Of a stretch of 64,000 bases of DNA, positions 20,003-31,747 are shown piece after piece. The notes beneath the pieces are model-generated. The model made no database searches. It was not told the origin of the DNA and worked only from the letters and a program-made list of their open reading frames with translations. The DNA is from Emergomyces orientalis (lineage: Eukaryota > Ascomycota > Eurotiomycetes > Onygenales > Ajellomycetaceae). Position 1 is the first letter of the stretch. Each line of letters starts with the position of its first letter. A program made the translations under genes and the position numbers. The stretch is taken from contig MOWL01000090.1 of NCBI GenBank assembly GCA_002110485.1, positions 1 to 64,000 of the forward strand, written 5' to 3'.

Positions 20003-21148
20003 TCAATCGCCTAGAACGTGATCCACCACAAACGAGTAAATGTGGTCAAAGTAGCCGGGTTCAGCAACAGTATCATTGTGCTGCCCATTTGGGAACGTCC
20101 GCCAAACCTTGGTGCTAGCATTGCAGATAGCAAAAAGCTGAGCCATATGGTCGGGGCTAAGAAATGGGGCACAAACACATTAGTATATCAACCCTCATGG
20201 CTGTACACCTCTGTCCAAACTGGGAAACGGAACATACGGGACAATCTCATCCTTCAGTCCGCTGAGGAACAGGGTCGGCACCTTGGTGATTTTGGGCAAC
20301 GTATCTTCGCTAGCCCAGTATTGGTGACAAAGGCGAACGACATATTTGGCGGCTGGGAAGACGCTGGAAAGGGATGTGGTTTGTTAGCAACAAAGACTGT
20401 AGTTACTCCACCAAAAAAAAAAAAAAAAAACCAGCATCCTGTCTTTCGATCTGGCTTTACGGCCTTCATACCTTGGAATCATCTTTTTAACACTTAAGAA
20501 CGTATTTTCTAGGATCAACCCCACTATGTCCCCTCGCTGTTGATTCTTTGCAGTCAAATCAATAGCGACCGCACCACCAATGCTTTGACCGTATATCAGT
20601 ACCTTTGTATCGCTCGTCTCCGCACGGTGCCGAATATAATCCAAGCCCGTTTGGGCGTCAATTTTCAGACCCTGTTCATCTGGAGTGCCTGTTGACTGGC
20701 CATATCCGCGATATTCGAGCATCAAGATATTACAGTTGAGTGACTGCTCCAGAACCTGCGCAATGGGGAGCCGGTGGCCGATATTTCCAGCATTTCCATG
20801 AAACATGAGAATGGTGAATTTAGGCATAGAATGGCGCTTACTAGAAGGACGAATAAACAGTGCCGCGAGGGATTCTCCATCAGGAGTCGGAATTCGAAGG
20901 TCTTCATAGTCTTGCATACCAAAGTCTGACGGTTTATGAACCTCAGTGCGTGACCCAAGAGGAACGTTGCGAGGATAGATTATTTCACTTAACATGAGTA
21001 ACAATAATCAGTTAACATGACGGAGGAAGAACAGACACATCTCCGTGACTTACTTTTGCTTGAAATAAAGCATGCCGCTGGCGAGAATGGCCAGGCCAGA
21101 CGACGCTAGAACTGGGAGTCGAAGAAACTGCACCACGTTCCCAGCCAT
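20003..21148 (-). CDS. bem46: BEM46-type alpha/beta hydrolase (ABHD13-like), membrane-anchored
   Basis: There are four exons on the minus strand: 21054-21148, 20472-20987, 20238-20363 and 20003-20156 (about 296 aa). Joins were set by frame and family sequence: KQN|EIIYPRN, MIPS|VFPAAKYV and DEIVP|PDHMAQ. The N-terminus MAGNVVQFLRLPVLASSGLA begins a single hydrophobic helix, a signal anchor. The hydrolase fold shows the oxyanion segment FHGNAGN, the nucleophile elbow GQSIGG, an acid in LKDEIVPP and the catalytic His in NGQHND. BEM46 proteins are conserved in eukaryotes and tied to polarity and the ER/plasma membrane in filamentous fungi; the substrate is unknown. The intron at 20364-20471 carries a run of about 18 T on the coding strand. 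It shares a 750-bp divergent upstream region with the proteasome gene. Confidence 0.9.
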
Positions 21149-21900
21149 TGTATTAAAATTCCAGGATGACGGTGGTGGAGGGGAGTCTGCCATATCTCTC
21201 TCGCCCTCTGCGAGGAGCTTGTGAAGTTGTTTTGTTTATAGTTCAGTCGGAAGCAGTGTCAACAACTGCGTGGGCGTGGGGAATGTGATAAGCTATTTAG
21301 GGTGAGTGAGATAGGGGAATGCGGAGGATTTAACCCAATACGGCGACTGCCTAGGTATTTCCCTAGTGAACTAGCAGGTATATTTAGCTTATACAGAATG
21401 GGAAGAACGGTGAAAAACAGCTATCAACAAGTTGCTAGGGAAAAGAAACAGAGGTGAATGGGTACATCTCTATGCCCACTAGTAATTATGAAGGTAACTT
21501 CGCTGCGGAGACACAAAATAAAGTTGATATGATGGATTAATTGGAATGTTATCAAATGTACGGCACACAGCCAAGATAACCTGTTTCCTCCAGGCTGGTA
21601 AGATACCGTATCAACAAGCGCTGTGACCAATACCTGGCGTGTAATAGCCGGCGCTAAGGACAGCTTTCCAACCATTCCTAATCGGGCGACACGCGTCGGA
21701 CCTTGCTGCCTTCAAAGATCAAATCACCATCCATCACCGCTGATCTTACAACTTTGGACTTACAGCTTCATTTCAAATAGAATATCTCTTCCACTGTGTT
21801 GACGATTCCCTTTCTTCATCTTCCCAGCTCCACCTTACCTTGTGCCCGACTTTCGTCGTTCCCCCTAAGCTCACCCCAAGTTCCAGCTCCCTCTACGATA
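21149..21900. promoter_or_regulatory. Divergent promoter region between BEM46-type and proteasome beta-1 genes
   Basis: About 750 bp separate the two starts, with no gene inside. The part nearest the proteasome gene is CT-rich (21750-21890), typical of fungal 5' leaders. No specific operator was identified. Confidence 0.45.
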
Positions 21901-22904
21901 ATGGTCGCCCATGGGGTTACTGGGTGTTTGGGCGAAGGTTCGTGGATGTTGGATCGGTATTTGATGGTTTTGGGCGTGGCGCTGACAATACTGCAGATGG
22001 GATCCACGTTGATATGAATCACCTCAAAAAGGGAGAGGTCAAGTATGCGCTGCCATCTGCTGTTTGTTTTGCTGGTCATAGCTAATCAACCAATTTCCTT
22101 CTCCTACATAGTCTTGGTACCTCAATGTGAGCTCTCACTCCGTTCCTATATCAGCAGTCTAATGTTTCGAAATGCTAATCTTAGCTCGAGAAAAGCATGG
22201 CAATCAACTTCAAGGATGGCGTTATTCTCGGAGCAGATAGTCGGACAACAACTGGAGCTTATATCGCCAATCGAGTCACGGATAAATTAACGCAGGTACA
22301 CGATACCATCTGGTGTTGCCGGTCAGGATCTGCCGCCGATACACAAGCTGTTGCGGACATTGTTCATTACCACCTGGGAATGTACGGCGTGGTGAACCAA
22401 GAGCCCCCAACAACCCAAACGGCCGCTGCGTTGTTCCAGGAACTCTGTTATGACAATAAAGATATGCTGAGGTAAGTAGATATTGTCTTACTGTTCGTTG
22501 GTTTATTCTTCCTCGCCCCTTCCATCTTCCATGTTGACAGGGCTCAGTTTACCAATGCTAATCGTGCCGTTAAAATATACAGCGCGGGCATCATCATCGC
22601 GGGTTACGACCAAAGACATGGAGGACAGGTCTACTCGATACCACTAGGCGGTTCCTTACACAAACAATCATATGCCATCGGTGGTTCGGGGTCGACATAT
22701 ATCTACGGCTACTGCGATGCGAACTGGCGGGAGGGAATGACGGAGGAAGAGGGAATCAACTTTGTGAAGAACTCACTACAGGAAGCGATAAAATGGGATG
22801 GAAGCTCTGGTGGTGTGATCCGTATGGTTGTCTTGACCGCGAAGGGCGCAGTACGACATCTATACCTTCCGGATAACGGATATACAGGCCCGGGGTCAAA
22901 ATGA
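21901..22904 (+). CDS. PRE3: 20S proteasome subunit beta-1 (PRE3, caspase-like active site)
   Basis: This is an N-terminal threonine hydrolase of the 20S core. Supported exons: one ending at 22042 (..DMNHLKKGEV), a 15-base exon 22112-22126, 22196-22471, and 22583-22904. The joins read GEVNLGTS|IMAINFKDG and KDML|SAGIIIAGYD. The catalytic Thr is the T of LGTS, exposed when the propeptide is removed, and it is encoded by the 15-base exon. Conserved tracts are GADSRTTTGAYIANRVTDKL, CCRSGSAADTQAVADIV, GSGSTYIYGYCD and IKWDGSSGGVIRMVVLT. The start is unsettled: an ATG at 21901 could join through a further intron ending CTGCAG at 21995, or translation may begin at the in-frame ATG 22014, as in short yeast propeptides. 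The C-terminus HLYLPDNGYTGPGSK is normal. Confidence 0.92.
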
Positions 22905-24368
22905 ACATTACAATGAGCCTTGGTCCTCCTTCTGTGTGTTTTTTGCGCCCTGCTTCACACAGTTTCTATTTATCCAACCACAAGAATTGATTTGTTGAAA
23001 CTTTTATCCAAATGAATAATCTTTATTTTCAATATCTATGCAAACTAATACAATACATTAGGGAAGATGTGTACCAGGATATTAAGAGATTGACATATAT
23101 ACCGTGGACACATGTTAACATCCTGGTCACTACTGCTCAGTTCGTATGTGATGAATTCAAAATTCCCGTTCGGAAAGTTGTACGGGAGCAAAATTATCTC
23201 GACGGGGTACGAAATTTACTACAGCAACATCATGGTAGTTAATGCTACAGTATGGTTCCTACCACACCCCTACGCGGCAATTGCCAGTTAACCCCAGTGT
23301 TCTATCAGAGACGGCCCGAAACAATTAGCAGACGTTATATAACGTAAAATATTTACATTACTCAGGCCAGCTCAATTGCTATACTCAGGAGGTGCATTTC
23401 ATCGACGACCGGAAATGAAATTGGGCAAACAGGAATCTGCTTGCTGGGGTTCAGGAATATACGAATGACTTCGTCTTATTCCACGGCTCGCAACTTCACA
23501 CCAGAATACAGGAATACAATGAGAGGCGGGTACTGGAAAACCCCTCTGTTGGACCGCTATTTCGCTGACCACGTAGTATGTAGGTTGAGTGTCATCTTTC
23601 CTTGCTGCAAGAGATCAAAAGCAAAGTGCAATAAAGAACAGCATGATAATATAGACCCATACATTCCGCGTATGAAGGAAACAAAGTACAAACATCGGCA
23701 TCTAATCGTCTGTTTTCGGGTTACTCTTCAAGAGCAACAGGCAACAAATGTATAAGAGAAAGGCCAAACGCTAAATGGTTTGAAGAAAAAAAGCCTCTTT
23801 GGGGTTCGCTTCTTTGCATCTCGGTCGGCTCAGATACTTACAGTACACAATTATCAATACAGTCAATGTTGACGTCATAATCATTTTGCGCTAACACATC
23901 CCCCCTCTCCAGCGACCGTCACGGCCTAAATAATGAGGATGAATGCACCTAGTCCATGTAAGTTACCAGGTCTGATGGCCAGATGGCAGAAGACCGTTAT
24001 TGAGAAGGTCTGCTAGGCGGCAATTCTATTCCCACTTCTCCGCCCCTGACGTCAACTTTGAAATAAATCATGTATTTTTTGCCCCACTCTCCGTGGGTGA
24101 TGACGGCTTGCCTTTTCTGGAGGGTCTCTTTGCGCAGAATACAAATGTAGGATATCTTGCCTCTGCGCCCGCAAGGCTGTCGGTAAATTGCTACACCCGT
24201 CTCTATTCCTACCATTGTGGCTTCACGAGGCTTCAATTGGATCGCAATTTGTTTTTTTGAATTGAATTTGAAATCCCGTCGCTTTTGATACCAATATAGA
24301 TAACACGGCCAATCACCATCAGCAAAAACAATTTTCTACTAATAGTAGGGGATGAAATTAAAAATACA
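22905..24368. other. Intergenic stretch
   Basis: Nearly 1.5 kb without a supported gene. Small frames (76-104 aa) on the plus strand have no domain or splice support. No large repeats were noticed. Confidence 0.5.
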
Positions 24369-24829
24369 ATGGTAGGCTCCCGTTCCCGCTCCCTCCTGCT
24401 CTACCGAAAGGGTTCAACTTTTCCGCGGCTGCCAAAAACCTAATCCCCTTCTCATTGAAATTTCATGGTTGATAAAATACTAATATCACTCAGAGGCTCC
24501 CAGTTGAAGCATCCACTGCATTCCTAAAGGCCCGCCAAAATGGACCCTCACCCAAAGAGGCTTGCAACTGTCTTTCTGGGGGTGAAATAGCCGGCATCGT
24601 CCTCGGCTCCGTCTTCGGATCATTTCTTTTGTGGTGGCTGATTCGGACCGCGATCGAGCAATCAAGAGATTCAAACACCTATTCCTACCATTCAACCAGA
24701 TATGAGCGGCCAGTTAGACGAGAATCCGTGTCTCCATACACGTACAGAGAGAAGCCTGCCTCGAGAAGTCGCCGCCATCGTCGAAGGTCTGTAGAAAGAC
24801 CCGCAAAAGTCTATATTAACGGGGATTGA
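24369..24829 (+). CDS. Small single-pass membrane protein, two exons
   Basis: The coding exon is 24494-24829 (112 codons). It is preceded by a strong intron end: branch site TACTAAT and acceptor CACTCAG at 24493. The only nearby start that fits phase 0 is the ATG at 24369-24371, which would be followed immediately by donor GTAGGC, so exon 1 would hold just the start codon; this is inference. The product has a Cys-rich luminal stretch (EACNCLSGG), one transmembrane helix IAGIVLGSVFGSFLLWWLI, and a cytoplasmic tail very rich in Arg and Ser (RRESVSPYTY, SRSRRHRRRS). No named family is recognised, but short one-helix proteins with this layout are common in Eurotiomycetes. Confidence 0.55.
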
Positions 24830-25773
24830 GGAATTCTAAGGAGCGAATGAGTGAAAACAATTAAATTATATACCCTGAATCCATCCACCGACTGTGCAAA
24901 TAGAAATCGAAGATGAGTTTCAGCGCTGCGAAATTCTCGTTGCATACCACTACCTCAAATCACAAAATGAATCAGTCAATGGGGCAATAAATTCAGTTTT
25001 GGAAATTTGATATGGTATATATTCCCTTTGTTTTATTACGTTTTCTGTAATATACAATTGATTCGTGATAAGCGGGTGTGGGGTCTCCAGCGATTTTTGC
25101 TCTATTTCTGACAATAACGCTCTCTCTTTCTTTACTACGTTGGGCTTCCTCTTGTTGTATATCCCCTTTCCTTGAAGATATTTGTTTTTTGAGATCTTTA
25201 TCGGAGGCATTTTCTTCCGATACTCTCCGTTCAGCACCCCTTTCATCAATTACCCTTTGTATATCTGTAATATTTAGTCCAGAATATATTCTTACAATTT
25301 GGGTTCTTAAAAACATACTAACTTTACAGTTCGGAAACTTGCTTTAATCTGAGGTACTAAGAATGGTTTTATATTACGGAGTTTCTTGTCATCCTTGGTA
25401 GCTAAAGAATGCGGTAATGTTCGTGCCGTTGGAGCTGATAGGACACAATAGTACATCCGTTCTCTCTTCCTGGTCTTGCTTTGCGTATCAGGAATCGCAT
25501 TGTAAAGAAAGATATTGCAAAACTAATCATATAATATGTATCCGAGTCTATCAGTAATGATTGGGTTTGTACTATCAGCGGAACATTGCCCCAAGCAATG
25601 CAAAGAACAACACTCTAATGCTTTTGAATATCCGATGCAACAAAATTCCGATGACGTCGTATTCCACAATTTCCGAAGAACGTCTAAAGAAAACATTCCC
25701 CTAACCGTCCATTAGCACGAGAAAGCGATCCTGCTTCAATACTGCTACTTACTGTGCATTTCGGCCGAACTGA
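24830..25773. other. Intergenic stretch with one doubtful minus-strand frame
   Basis: Overlapping minus-strand frames at 24950-25316 (99 and 107 aa) are rich in Lys, Glu and Arg and one could be a coiled coil. Without a domain or splice support I leave them uncalled. The rest is featureless. Confidence 0.4.
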
Positions 25774-25992
25774 TTATGAGGCTAGTGGGGATAATTGGCA
25801 CACCCGAGCAGACATGTCACAAAAACAGTCCGGTTGGCAGTCAGCGTCGGCTGTGCATTCTTTCTGCACACACATACTCTTTCGAGAAACGGGACGAATA
25901 TGTCGATGGCGACCGGGCTCCCAGTGAGTTGGAAAGGCGATAGCTCGCGTGCTGGTAAAAATTAGAGCAACGCTGATCCACAAAAGTTTCAT
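25774..25992 (-). CDS. Small secreted cysteine-rich protein
   Basis: This is a 72-residue frame on the minus strand. The ATG at 25992 opens a classic signal peptide: Lys at position 2, a hydrophobic core LLWISVALIFTSTRA and a likely cut after AIA before FPTHW. The mature part is about 53 residues, basic in its first half (GRHRHIRPVSRKS), and has six cysteines in the last 30 (C-x4-C-x5-C-x3-C-x-C-x6-C), the density of disulfide-knotted fungal peptides. An upstream in-frame ATG at 26082 would bury the signal peptide, so 25992 was chosen. No family name can be given. It could be an effector, antimicrobial or cell-surface peptide; that is inference from size and cysteines. It stands alone in a 1.8-kb gene-poor stretch. 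Confidence 0.65.
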   Translation of the reverse strand: MKLLWISVALIFTSTRAIAFPTHWEPGRHRHIRPVSRKSMCVQKECTADADCQPDCFCDMSARVCQLSPLAS

Positions 25993-27564
25993 CCTTGTGG
26001 AAGATATAATCAACAAAATATATTGCCGTATATCTGTGACCAATTTCACGCAAAGTATTAGTGTCCTTCCGTATATATTCATTTCAGATCCAATCTAAAA
26101 CTCACATAGGTAGATATCTAGCTTTGTGACTAGAAGTCAATCTGTAGTTGATTCGTTTTTATTCTGTTGATTGAGATCTTGTTTAGGATTTCACCAGGCC
26201 TTTTATAGGCATCATTACAGACTGGTATTCTCTATCTTAATTGCCATAGCATTCTCGACGTAAACGCTAGAAGCCGAATGCAGAAAGTTTACCTCACCGA
26301 TTTGAAGCAATGTAAACTAGTAGGTTATATTTTCTTTTCTGTTTCGATTATTGCCCATGTTTGATGAGAATTCCATGACACCAATCCCTGCCAGCACCCT
26401 ATAAAAATTTAAAATAAAATAAAAGAAGCGTAATTCCATCATTACGCTCGAGGGCATCAAAAGCGGCGATAACCCTACGCCCAGCCACCGAAATCTGACT
26501 CGCGAATGCGTAAGGAGACGATGAAATTCGCATATTTAACCGGGAACAGGAAAGGAAAAGGTACCCGTTTAGGTATTATAGACAATCTAAGCAATTAGTG
26601 TTTGCCTGGGCAAATTCATTACTAAACAATAAGGAACAATATCAAGGCAGTAGCGGGGTCATGCATGCCGCTGCATCACAGGTATAACCCGGAGGTTGTG
26701 ATATGAAGTTTTTCATATCGAGCAACTCGGGGTGGGGAGAGCCACAGCAGATCGCCATGTGATTATCCTGCTTCATGCAATATCGCTGACGCATGCTCTG
26801 TTGCAAACTTAAATTGACTGAGACTTCCATATAGATAATAGAATTTCAATGTTAGGTCGATTGAGATAGAAAGTCTGGATGGACGAAGCCAGGAAAAGAT
26901 AAGCCATGGATTTTGAACAGCAAATCAACAAAGTCGATGCGAACAGCTCAGCGTAGGGCGTAAGATACTAATTAAGCTATGAGCCATATGCACTTTTCCT
27001 GTGGCTCGAAGAACGCTCCCGCCAATTATCTTCATTTATTTCGCCATCCGTACTGCGGATTGCAAAGTTAGACACATCAGGGTTTCGTTAGCCAAGTATT
27101 GGATTGGAATGTCGTCCGCTCCGTGTGAAAACGGCAGCGGTTTCGTCCAAATTCCCAGCTGGACACATTTACACTGCGTAATCTCGTTTCACGCCGGGAG
27201 AACAGCCGAAATAATCGAGTATATATAAAATAAATAAACCCTTCTTGTTGATGGCAATACCACCATATACCATAACGATGCCAATAATCCATTTTTCAAG
27301 GTTCAAATATGGGTACTGGTGGGTGAATGCGCACTTCCAGCAGCGACTATCCTTCTTCAGGTTCCAATCCTGTAGTCTGACATTGTTAATTTGCAAGGAT
27401 TGTCGCATGAAGGAGGGGCTGGAAATCCTGGGCGCTCCAGCGGTGCCTTATACCATCCACCTCTTCTCGCCTGCTTCGTTGAGATTCCCGACGGTCAATA
27501 CTTCAAAAATTCATTGTCGAGTTTCGAGACAAACCTATGTACTAGTATCCATACTATATTCAAC
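25993..27564. other. Intergenic stretch with one cysteine-bearing minus-strand frame
   Basis: AT-rich. A 62-codon minus-strand frame at 26642-26830 has four to five cysteines (CMKQDNHMAICC, CDAAACM) and could be an exon of another small secreted protein, but no signal peptide exon is visible. The final 250 bp lead into the dehydrogenase gene. Confidence 0.4.
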
Positions 27565-28569
27565 ATGAAAGTCGCAGTCTTCAGCTTCCAAGAGTACGAA
27601 AGATCCGCCCTTGAGCACTTCAACCAAAGCTTTCAGTATGAGTTAGTCTACGACTCGGAACCTCTCACAGTTAATACAGTCTCCTTAGCAGCTGGCTGTG
27701 ATGTCGTCTCCACATTCGTCAGTGACCATGTCGATGCGGGAGTGTTGAAAGTATTGGCAGATGCAGGAACCAAACTGATTACTCTGCGCTGTGCCGGCCA
27801 CGACAGTGTGGACCTAAAGGCAGCATCAGAAAACAACATCACTGTCATGCGCGTCCCAGCATACTCGCCCTACGCGATTGCGGAATACACTATCGGCATA
27901 CTTTTGACCCTCAATCGCAAGATCCACAGCGCCTGGACCCGTGTGCAGGCCGGCAATTTTGATTTGAACGGCCTTGTTGGAAAAAATATCTACGGGAAAA
28001 CTGTGGGCGTCATGGGCACGGGGCGCATCGGGGCCGCTGTAGCTAAAGTATTCAAACTCGGGTTCGGCTGCCGCGTGATTGCAAATGATCTTTATGCACA
28101 AACTGAACTAGAAAAGATCGGAGTGGAATATGTTGAGCGGGAAACCATTTTTCGTACATCCGACATCATCTGTCTTCACTGCCCGTTGACCAAACAGACG
28201 AATCAGCTCATAAACACAGAGAGTCTGCAACTGATGAAACCGGAAGTTCTCTTAGTCAATACAAGCAGAGGAGGCTTAATCGATACCCCAGCGCTCATCG
28301 ATGCCCTCGAAAATGGCCGAATTCGCGGCTGCGCACTCGACGTATACGACAGGGAAAATGACCTGTTTTTCAGGAAATCCTCCATGGAAAATATCGATGA
28401 TCCGATCCTCAAGCAACTAGTTCGATTGCCAAATGTGATTCTTACCGGGCACCAAGCTTTCTTAACACAAGAAGCTATCGACGCAATCGCAGAGACGACG
28501 CTAACGAATATCCAAAATTTCTTGGCTGGAAAAATCGATGTTAACCGAGCCGTTGAAAAGTATAATTGA
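27565..28569 (+). CDS. D-lactate dehydrogenase-like 2-hydroxyacid dehydrogenase
   Basis: This intronless gene of 334 aa belongs to the D-isomer-specific 2-hydroxyacid dehydrogenase family, which interconverts 2-oxo and D-2-hydroxy acids with NAD(H). The ATG at 27565 is chosen because the product then starts MKVAVFSFQEYE, the first catalytic-domain beta strand; the longer frame from 27391 has no family similarity. The Rossmann motif GTGRIGAAVAKVF lies near residue 155. Catalytic residues appear as Arg in NTSRGGLIDT, Glu in DVYDREND and His in LTGHQAFLT. LRCAGHDSVDL and VPAYSPYAIAEYTIG match the LdhA subgroup, which resembles bacterial enzymes, so lactate/pyruvate is the likely pair. No targeting signal is seen; cytosolic. 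Lack of introns and bacterial-like sequence raise the possibility of old transfer. Confidence 0.9.
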   Translation: MKVAVFSFQEYERSALEHFNQSFQYELVYDSEPLTVNTVSLAAGCDVVSTFVSDHVDAGVLKVLADAGTKLITLRCAGHDSVDLKAASENNITVMRVPAYSPYAIAEYTIGILLTLNRKIHSAWTRVQAGNFDLNGLVGKNIYGKTVGVMGTGRIGAAVAKVFKLGFGCRVIANDLYAQTELEKIGVEYVERETIFRTSDIICLHCPLTKQTNQLINTESLQLMKPEVLLVNTSRGGLIDTPALIDALENGRIRGCALDVYDRENDLFFRKSSMENIDDPILKQLVRLPNVILTGHQAFLTQEAIDAIAETTLTNIQNFLAGKIDVNRAVEKYN

Positions 28570-29237
28570 TAAATAACGGGAGAAAAAAAAAGAAGTCGCG
28601 CTAGAATACTAAGGGGTTGCTAGTCATATTGGAATGAGTGATATAATTATAACGCGTGTGGACGGCAGAAAGAAGGGAAGGAAAAAGCATTGGTGGGAAA
28701 TAGTGACATGTTCCCGCTATTCGCGGCTCATGGTCAGGCCGTGTTGCTTAGTATGTTTTCTATGCGCTCGCTCAGGCATCGCCAAGCCAACCCGATGCCA
28801 CCGGAACTGTTTAGGGGTAATTGGACTCCGCTCCGGCGACCCATTTTCCCTGCCGTTGACAACGAAATGGAGCCCATGACAAGTTCAGCAGCGTACAACC
28901 TGCTCCCATTCCTTTGTCTCGTGGGTACCAGGACGGCGTTATGTGATGATTGTGCCAGAAGCGATATTAGTGGTTGGCCGAGGCCGTGATGTAGAGGATC
29001 TCTTGCCCCCATCATCCAGGCTAAAAATGAACGAAACCCCCTTTTCGCTGTTTTTGTTGTCCTCGAAAAACTTCATAAAACACGCCTTTTGATGTCTTCC
29101 TATAGAGTATTGAATCCATCAGTCACCTATTCTCTGAGTGGCCTTCGTCATTCCCACTTTGTTGAAATTTCACGCCTCTCCATGCCATTTACTCAGCATC
29201 ACTTCTTGAACCCGCTGTGTGGTGCCTCTTTTCCGGG
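28570..29237. other. Intergenic stretch
   Basis: It lies between two plus-strand genes. A run of A near 28584 follows the dehydrogenase stop. No gene is supported; a 99-aa frame at 28690-28989 lacks similarity to anything I know. Confidence 0.45.
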
Positions 29238-30482
29238 ATGATGACTTCTGTTGCACTTATTGTCCGACTCGCTGAATATTCCGTGGCCATCATTGGAATG
29301 CTCATTGTGAGCTATTTCGTTGTAAAAGCCCATATAGCCACAAATGGGGCCACCTTCGTCTGGCTCACCTGGGCCTGTGGGCTTTTCCTGATGTATGAAA
29401 ATACCATACACATATGTATACATATGTTATGTCCGCTCCTCCAAAAGTTCACGCGCTTCCATCTAATGCCTTTTATAATTACATAGAATTGTCATCGCAT
29501 TCACTGCTGTTGTTGGAATCGAGCTCAACGGTGAAATTATCGTTTCCTCCCATTTAGCCGCTGTCGCCAATTTTGTGGGAGGGATCGGGGATAATTTACT
29601 GCTCATTTTCCTAGTCGAGCTGCCGCTGACATCCCTGCAACACCTACAATCGCGCCCTACCTTGAGACGAAACATTCGCTACTACACGTTCGTCATGAGC
29701 GCTGTGCTCTCCGTCATCTCTATCGCTCTTCTCGGCGTAACCGAAAGCACCATTGTCGTTCTGTCCCCCCCCGTTTCTAGATATGTTGCCTACTACGCGG
29801 TCATAACGCTCTATAACGCCTCTAAGAACTTAAGTATCGCATATTCGACCATATACTGGATCAATTCGATCTTATTCATCGTACTCTGCTTTGTCGCGAC
29901 TTCTCGGGCTGGAGGTGGGAAAAGGACGCGCGGCGTAAGTATCAGCATCACCATTGACATTGCGCACTGCGGGAATTGCTGACAATAGATTCTCGTATAT
30001 GTATCATATAGATTACAATCCGGTTCATGACCGTCACGCTTCTCAATCTCATTCGCACGACATGGCGATTCAGCTTGGGGGTTAGGCAGCCCCGCGATAC
30101 ACCCGTGACGCTAATCATAGACCCGCTGCTCTACACCTGGCTTACGGTGGTTATGTTTGGTCTTCTCGCTTCCATCAGCTGGATCGCCCCACGCGATGAC
30201 GGGGGATCAGATATGGTGGGGTCAGAGGTGAAGCACCAGCAGCAAACATGGCTTCACCACGGAGTACAGGGCAATGTATACGAAGCACCCAGCGAGCAAG
30301 GACAGGGTCCGTTCATGTTGCCGCCGCATCCACCGCCACTACCGACCGAAATGCACGGACACTCACGAACGCGCGAGACATCAGAGTTACCGGGAGCGAT
30401 GGCATATGAGCTGCCAGATAATAATCAACAGCAGAGGATCGTGGCTTTGGAAGATGCAGGGCCAGTCAGGCCGCGGAGTTAA
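29238..30482 (+). CDS. Fungal multi-pass membrane protein of unknown function
   Basis: Three exons: 29238-29392, 29487-29934 and 30012-30482 (about 357 aa). Splice sites are GTATGA/ACATAG and GTAAGT/ATATAG, and the frame is kept across both. The first 240 residues contain about seven hydrophobic segments (for example VALIVRLAEYSVAIIGMLIV, FVWLTWACGLFL, NSILFIVLCFVATS, TWLTVVMFGLLASISWI) separated by short loops, an arrangement like the rhodopsin-like DUF families of filamentous fungi. The final 110 residues are a soluble, Pro/Gln/His-rich tail (LPPHPPPLPTEMHGH). No lysine retinal site or receptor motif could be picked out, so no function is proposed. Likely at the plasma membrane. Confidence 0.7.
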
Positions 30483-31747
30483 GTCGAGAAACTTGCGACA
30501 ATGCGTTTATCCATGTAAACTTGGCGCAATATCCAGAAGTAGCGTTCTTCATGGGGAGGAAGAGCGCGAGGCTTACTCCAGAGTTAGGGTTATCTTCCTG
30601 GATTGCAGGGCTAAGATCGGGCCAATAGCAACCCATATGAATCAGATTTGCCATCGACAACCCTAGTCTCTCTTCAGACGATTTTTCGTTGAACAGGGAG
30701 TATGGCGATGATATTAGGTAGCCTTACATCTAAACTAATTCAGAAATTATCATTTTCCATGCCCCGTTCCATTCTCATCCACATCCAGGGTGTAGAACGA
30801 GGTATAGAACCCCTTGGCTTTTTTGGTGCTGTATTTCTTGCCTTCTTTGGTGATTTCAAAATATCTGCCAGCTGCGCTTGAGGCCGCCGCCCCATTAGCA
30901 CAGCAGCATGGTTCAGTTAAATATCTGCCTAGACAATTGTGCACCTTGCACATAGCTATACCAAGGCATCTATGTAACCCATTGCTCTGCGGTTTGGCAA
31001 TCAAAAGGATAAAGGTATGAGGAGATGAAAGAATGAAGGACGAATTGATCTGTATCTATATTTCTCTTGACTGAGCGTGTAATTTGTTTTAGATTAATAT
31101 ACCTCTTCGCAGAGGAAGTGTGACAACCTGTAGCAGAGAGCAGATAGTCCGCGCCTGGGAACAAGGGAAAAAAGATTAGTTAACTGCCGAAGGTTAAATA
31201 ATGGAAAAAAAAGAGATAGGTTCACTATCATATCTGTCTATCTTTCTGTTGCTGCGAGAGTATTTTTTATTTATATTTGTTTTTTTACTTTGATCATCTT
31301 CACCCGATATCCTGTTTCTGTACTATAGTTATATAAATTAAACAAGTATTTAATTCAATAACAAAAAATAATCATCAGCATCATCACCACAAAAACAAAC
31401 AAGTATAGCATTCTCGGTATCTTATCTCCCAACTTGTCATATTTACATTACAATAAGGTTCCAGATTCATTGTTTTTGTTGTTCTTAGTCAAACTCTCCC
31501 TCACCCTCTTTCAATCCATCCAGGTTTCTTGTCTTCTTTCTGTCTCGTTTATCCAATTTATCCCATTCATCCCATCTGTCTCATCCATCTATCCATCTTC
31601 CTGTCATTTTCATCTAAAACCTCCTGGGGGCTTCTTCTGACAAACAGACAGGATCAGTATTTTCCTAAGCATCTTAAAAAGAGACACACATACACAAACG
31701 CACACTCAGATGCTTGCCCCTCTTCCTGCTCGTATTCCTCTGTTGAT
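30483..31747. other. Intergenic stretch and long leader of the cyclin gene
   Basis: A minus-strand frame at 30750-31004 (84 aa, CCCANGAAASSAAGRYFEI) looks somewhat protein-like and could be the last exon of a small gene, but I could not find a matching first exon. From about 31430 the plus strand is strongly CT-rich, typical of a fungal 5' leader. Confidence 0.4.

Noticed and set aside
22905..23760. Small plus-strand frames (76 and 104 aa) after the proteasome gene
   Set aside because: AT-rich, no domain and no start context or splice support.
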